Shown here: one piece after another, positions 3,290 to 5,835 of the stretch | How the letters are laid out: each line of letters begins with the position of its first letter | Position numbering within the stretch: position 1 is the stretch's first letter | Origin: ZC4RG30 sp040508085 | GTDB lineage: Bacteria; Pseudomonadota; Gammaproteobacteria; Steroidobacterales; Steroidobacteraceae | Assembly: GCA_040508085.1 (NCBI GenBank) | Contig: JBEVNO010000060.1 | Location: forward strand, 1-5,835 | Length of the DNA stretch: 5,835 nt | Direction of reading: 5' to 3' | Translations under genes and position numbers: made by a program | The notes under the pieces: generated by a model | What the model was told of the DNA's origin: nothing | What the model saw: the letters and a program-made list of their open reading frames with translations, nothing else | Database searches by the model: none

Positions 3290-5835
3290 ATTTTGTAACG
3301 TGGTCCATCCGCAACCCCGTTCCGGTCATCATGATGTTCGTCGCGCTCGTCGTGGGCGGCATCATCAGCTTCCCGAAGCTGGGTGTGCAGGATCAGCCGG
3401 ACATCTCCTTCCCGTTCATCATCGTCAACGTCAGCTATTCGGGCACGCCGCCCTCGCAGATGGAGACGGAGATCACGCGCAAGGTCGAGGACGCGGTCTC
3501 CAACATCGTCGGCATCGAGAACATCAACTCGACCGTCACCAAGGGCAGCTCCAGCACCGTCATCGAATTCAAGTTCGGCACGGATCTGTCGCAGGCCATG
3601 GACGATGTGCGTGATGCCGTCACGCGCATCCGCCCGGACCTGCCACAGGACGCAACCGAACCGTTCATCGAACGCGCCACCACCGCGGGCGATGCGGTGC
3701 TGACCTTCGCGGTGGCCTCGGACAAGCTCTCGGATACCGAGCTGTCCTGGTTCGTCGACCTGAACGTGATGCGCGAGATGAGCGGCGTGGACGGCGTCGG
3801 CCAGACCAGCCGTTTCGGCGGCGTGGAGCGCGAGGTGCGCGTCGACCTGGATGCGGACCGCATGGCCGCACTCGGCGTCACCGCCGGCGATGTGTCGCGC
3901 CAGCTGGTGAGCACGCAGGTGGAACTGCCGGGCGGCGAGACCCGCATCGGCGCGCAGGAACAGAGCGTACGCACGCTGGGCACCATGACTTCGGTGCAGG
4001 ATCTGGCCGCGCTGCCCATCACGCTGGGTGATGGCCGCAACGTGCGGCTGGATTCCATCGCCACGGTGCGCGACCAGGCCGCCGAGGTGCGCAACGAGGT
4101 GCTGCTGAACGGCAAGCCCGTGATCGGCTTCGAGGTGTACCGGGCCTGGGGCGAAGGCGCCCTGAAGGTGGCCGACGGCGCCCGCGCGGCGGTGGCCAAG
4201 CTGCAGGCGAAGTACCCGCACATCCAGGTCACCGAGATCAATGCGGTGAACGACAAGGAGATCCGCGAGAGCTTCCACGGCTCCATGACCATGCTGGTCG
4301 AGGGCGCCATCCTCGCCATCATTGTGGTGTGGTTCTTCCTGCGCGATGTGCGCGCCACGCTGATCTCGGCCGCCGCGCTGCCGCTGTCGGTGATCCCGAC
4401 CTTCCTGGCACTGCACCTGTTCGGCTTCTCGATGAACACGCTGACCATGCTGGCGCTGTCGCTGGTGGTCGGCATGCTGGTGGATGACGCCATCGTGGAG
4501 GTCGAGAACAACGTCAGACATCTGCGCATGGGCAAACCGCCCCTGCAGGCCGCCACCGACGCGGCCGTCGAGATCGGCCTCGCCGTGGTGGCGACCTCGC
4601 TGACGCTGTGCGCGGTGTTCATCCCGGTGGCCTTCATGGGCGGCATCCCGGGCGAGTTCTTCAAGCCCTTCGGCTTCACCGCCGCCATGGCGGTGCTGTT
4701 CTCGCTGCTGGTGGCGCGCACGCTGACGCCGATGATGGCCTCGCGCTTCATGCGCCCCTACCACGAGTCCGAAGAGTCGGGCCCGATAAAGAACTGGTAC
4801 ATGGAAAAGATGCAGTGGGCGCTGCACCACCGCAAGACCACCATTGCCGCCACCACCTTGCTGATGATCGGCACCTTCATGCTGGCCGGCACCCTGCCCA
4901 CCGGCTTCTCGCCGGCGGGTGACTTCGGCTATGTGCGGCTGAACGTGAACCTGCCGCCCGGCTCCACCATGGAGGAAGGCCGTGCCGTGGGTGCCGAGAT
5001 CCGCCAGCGGCTGGCCAAGTACCCGGAGATCGCGAGCCTGCGCAATGTGATCACCCCGCGCAGTGCCAACACCTTCATCACGCTGGTGGAGCGCAACGAG
5101 CGCGAGCAGACGCAGCAGGAGCTGCAGGCCAGGATGATCACCGACCTGCGTGGCATTCCGGGGGTGCGCATCCAGGGTGGCGGTGGTGGCAACCCGGGCA
5201 GCGGCCCGGTGCAGATCCAGCTGACCGGCGATGATTCGGCGCTGCTGGCCACGGCTGCCTCGAATGTGGAGCGCGAGCTGCGCTCGGTGCCCGGGTTCTC
5301 GAATGTGACCACCAGCGCCAGCCTGCTGCAGCCGGAGCTGGTGATCCGGCCGCGGCCCGAACGTGCCGCGGAGCTGGGTGTCACCACTGCGGCGATCAGT
5401 CAGGCCACGCGCATCGCCACCAGTGGCGACATCACGATGAACCTGTCGAAGCTGAACCTGCCGGACCGGCAGATCCCGATCCGCGTGCGGCTGAATGATG
5501 CGGCGCGCGCCGACATCGACCAGATCCGCCTGCTGCAGGTGCCGTCGCGGTACGGGCCGGTGCCGCTGATGAACGTGGCCGATGTGAGCTTCGGCGCCGG
5601 ACCGTCGCAGATCGACCGCTTCAACCGCAGCCGCAACATCACCGTCACCGCGGACCGCGGCTCCATGCCGCTGGGCCCGGCCATGCAGCAGGTGAACAAC
5701 CTGCCGACCATGAAGAACCTGCCGGAAGGCGTGCGCACGGTCGAGGATGGCGAGGCGGAGATCATGAGCGACATCTTCACCGGCTTCGGCATGGCGATGG
5801 TGATCGGCGTGTTCTGCATCTACGCGCTGCTGGTG
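3286..5835 (+). CDS. RND efflux pump, HAE-1-type inner-membrane transporter (3' end outside window)
   Basis: This proton-driven drug/metabolite exporter forms the inner-membrane trimer of a tripartite pump. The frame runs open for 850 codons to the window edge; family members are about 1,030-1,050 aa, so roughly 180-200 residues are missing. It starts VNFVTWSIRNPVPV, with TM1 at about 12-30. The first periplasmic porter region follows (DQPDISFPFIIV, GVDGVGQTSRFGG). TM2-TM4 lie at about 334-405, and TM4 holds the proton-relay pair D400-D401 (GMLVDDAIVEVEN), equivalent to AcrB D407/D408. An extra acidic residue, E405, stands where AcrB has Val. TM5-TM6 lie at about 428-485 and TM7 at about 522-540. 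A second porter region carries a Gly-rich loop near 631-640, and TM8 is cut at the end. The TM10 Lys of the relay is beyond the window. DDAIV and an AcrB-like layout argue against the heavy-metal HME group. The substrate is unknown, and no outer-membrane channel gene is visible. Confidence 0.93.
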   Translation, partial: MNFVTWSIRNPVPVIMMFVALVVGGIISFPKLGVQDQPDISFPFIIVNVSYSGTPPSQMETEITRKVEDAVSNIVGIENINSTVTKGSSSTVIEFKFGTDLSQAMDDVRDAVTRIRPDLPQDATEPFIERATTAGDAVLTFAVASDKLSDTELSWFVDLNVMREMSGVDGVGQTSRFGGVEREVRVDLDADRMAALGVTAGDVSRQLVSTQVELPGGETRIGAQEQSVRTLGTMTSVQDLAALPITLGDGRNVRLDSIATVRDQAAEVRNEVLLNGKPVIGFEVYRAWGEGALKVADGARAAVAKLQAKYPHIQVTEINAVNDKEIRESFHGSMTMLVEGAILAIIVVWFFLRDVRATLISAAALPLSVIPTFLALHLFGFSMNTLTMLALSLVVGMLVDDAIVEVENNVRHLRMGKPPLQAATDAAVEIGLAVVATSLTLCAVFIPVAFMGGIPGEFFKPFGFTAAMAVLFSLLVARTLTPMMASRFMRPYHESEESGPIKNWYMEKMQWALHHRKTTIAATTLLMIGTFMLAGTLPTGFSPAGDFGYVRLNVNLPPGSTMEEGRAVGAEIRQRLAKYPEIASLRNVITPRSANTFITLVERNEREQTQQELQARMITDLRGIPGVRIQGGGGGNPGSGPVQIQLTGDDSALLATAASNVERELRSVPGFSNVTTSASLLQPELVIRPRPERAAELGVTTAAISQATRIATSGDITMNLSKLNLPDRQIPIRVRLNDAARADIDQIRLLQVPSRYGPVPLMNVADVSFGAGPSQIDRFNRSRNITVTADRGSMPLGPAMQQVNNLPTMKNLPEGVRTVEDGEAEIMSDIFTGFGMAMVIGVFCIYALLV

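Noticed and set aside
3331..3336. ATG codons in the pump frame as alternative starts
   Set aside because: They fall inside TM1, would remove the conserved WSIRNPVPV segment, and lack the well-spaced GGGG found ahead of GTG 3286.
2214..3365. A 383-codon open frame on the - strand opposite the adaptor
   Set aside because: It is antisense to the adaptor and has a His/Gly/Arg-rich composition without domains; the conserved protein is on the + strand.
3202..4830. A 542-codon open frame on the - strand opposite the pump gene, plus a 438-codon one at 3435-4751
   Set aside because: Both lie antisense to a clearly conserved RND gene. Their products are rich in His/Arg/Gln or Ser/Thr/Arg with no recognisable domain, as expected for shadow frames in GC-rich DNA.
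5176..5205. Gly-rich loop in the pump (near residues 631-640) as a possible repeat or novel insertion
   Set aside because: Short Gly-rich loops occur at this place in related RND pumps; it is in frame and not repeated elsewhere in the window.

Overview
The window is GC-rich and gene-dense. It looks like the chromosome of a member of the Pseudomonadota: a Gram-negative tripartite RND pump, a lipoprotein adaptor with a Pseudomonas MexA-like mature start, and a UPF0114/YqhA protein close to the E. coli one. The RND sequence resembles a subgroup I associate with xanthomonad- and sphingomonad-type bacteria, but I cannot fix the genus.

Layout. Bases 1-75 hold the last 24 codons and stop of an unidentified membrane protein on the + strand; a perfect GC hairpin (61-84) sits on its stop codon. 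Bases 93-1958 carry a tightly overlapped three-gene operon on the - strand. It is read as a MarR-family regulator (1443-1958), a MOSC-domain molybdenum-cofactor oxidoreductase-like protein (622-1446), then a UPF0114 membrane protein (93-629). The junctions overlap by 4 and 8 nt. Bases 1959-2096 are a 138-nt divergent control region. Bases 2097-5835 carry an RND efflux operon on the + strand: a periplasmic adaptor lipoprotein (2097-3239) and an HAE-1-type RND pump starting with GTG at 3286 and cut by the window end after 850 codons.

How the parts fit. The MarR gene is divergent from the pump genes. Between them is a 59-bp imperfect palindrome (1981-2039, axis at 2010; 20 of 29 base pairs match). 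Its core is CTGATA-TTC-TATCAG. Plausible promoters for the two directions are mirror images about the same axis, so one bound repressor could silence both operons. The likely biology is drug or toxicant sensing by MarR, with efflux on one side and a possible detoxifying MOSC enzyme on the other. That last link is inference.

Most notable structures: the mirror-symmetric control region; a 17-codon mini-ORF (3236-3289) that exactly bridges the adaptor stop (ATGA) and the pump start (GTGA); and the MarR-MOSC-YqhA operon facing an RND pump. No RNA genes, insertion sequences or CRISPR arrays were seen.
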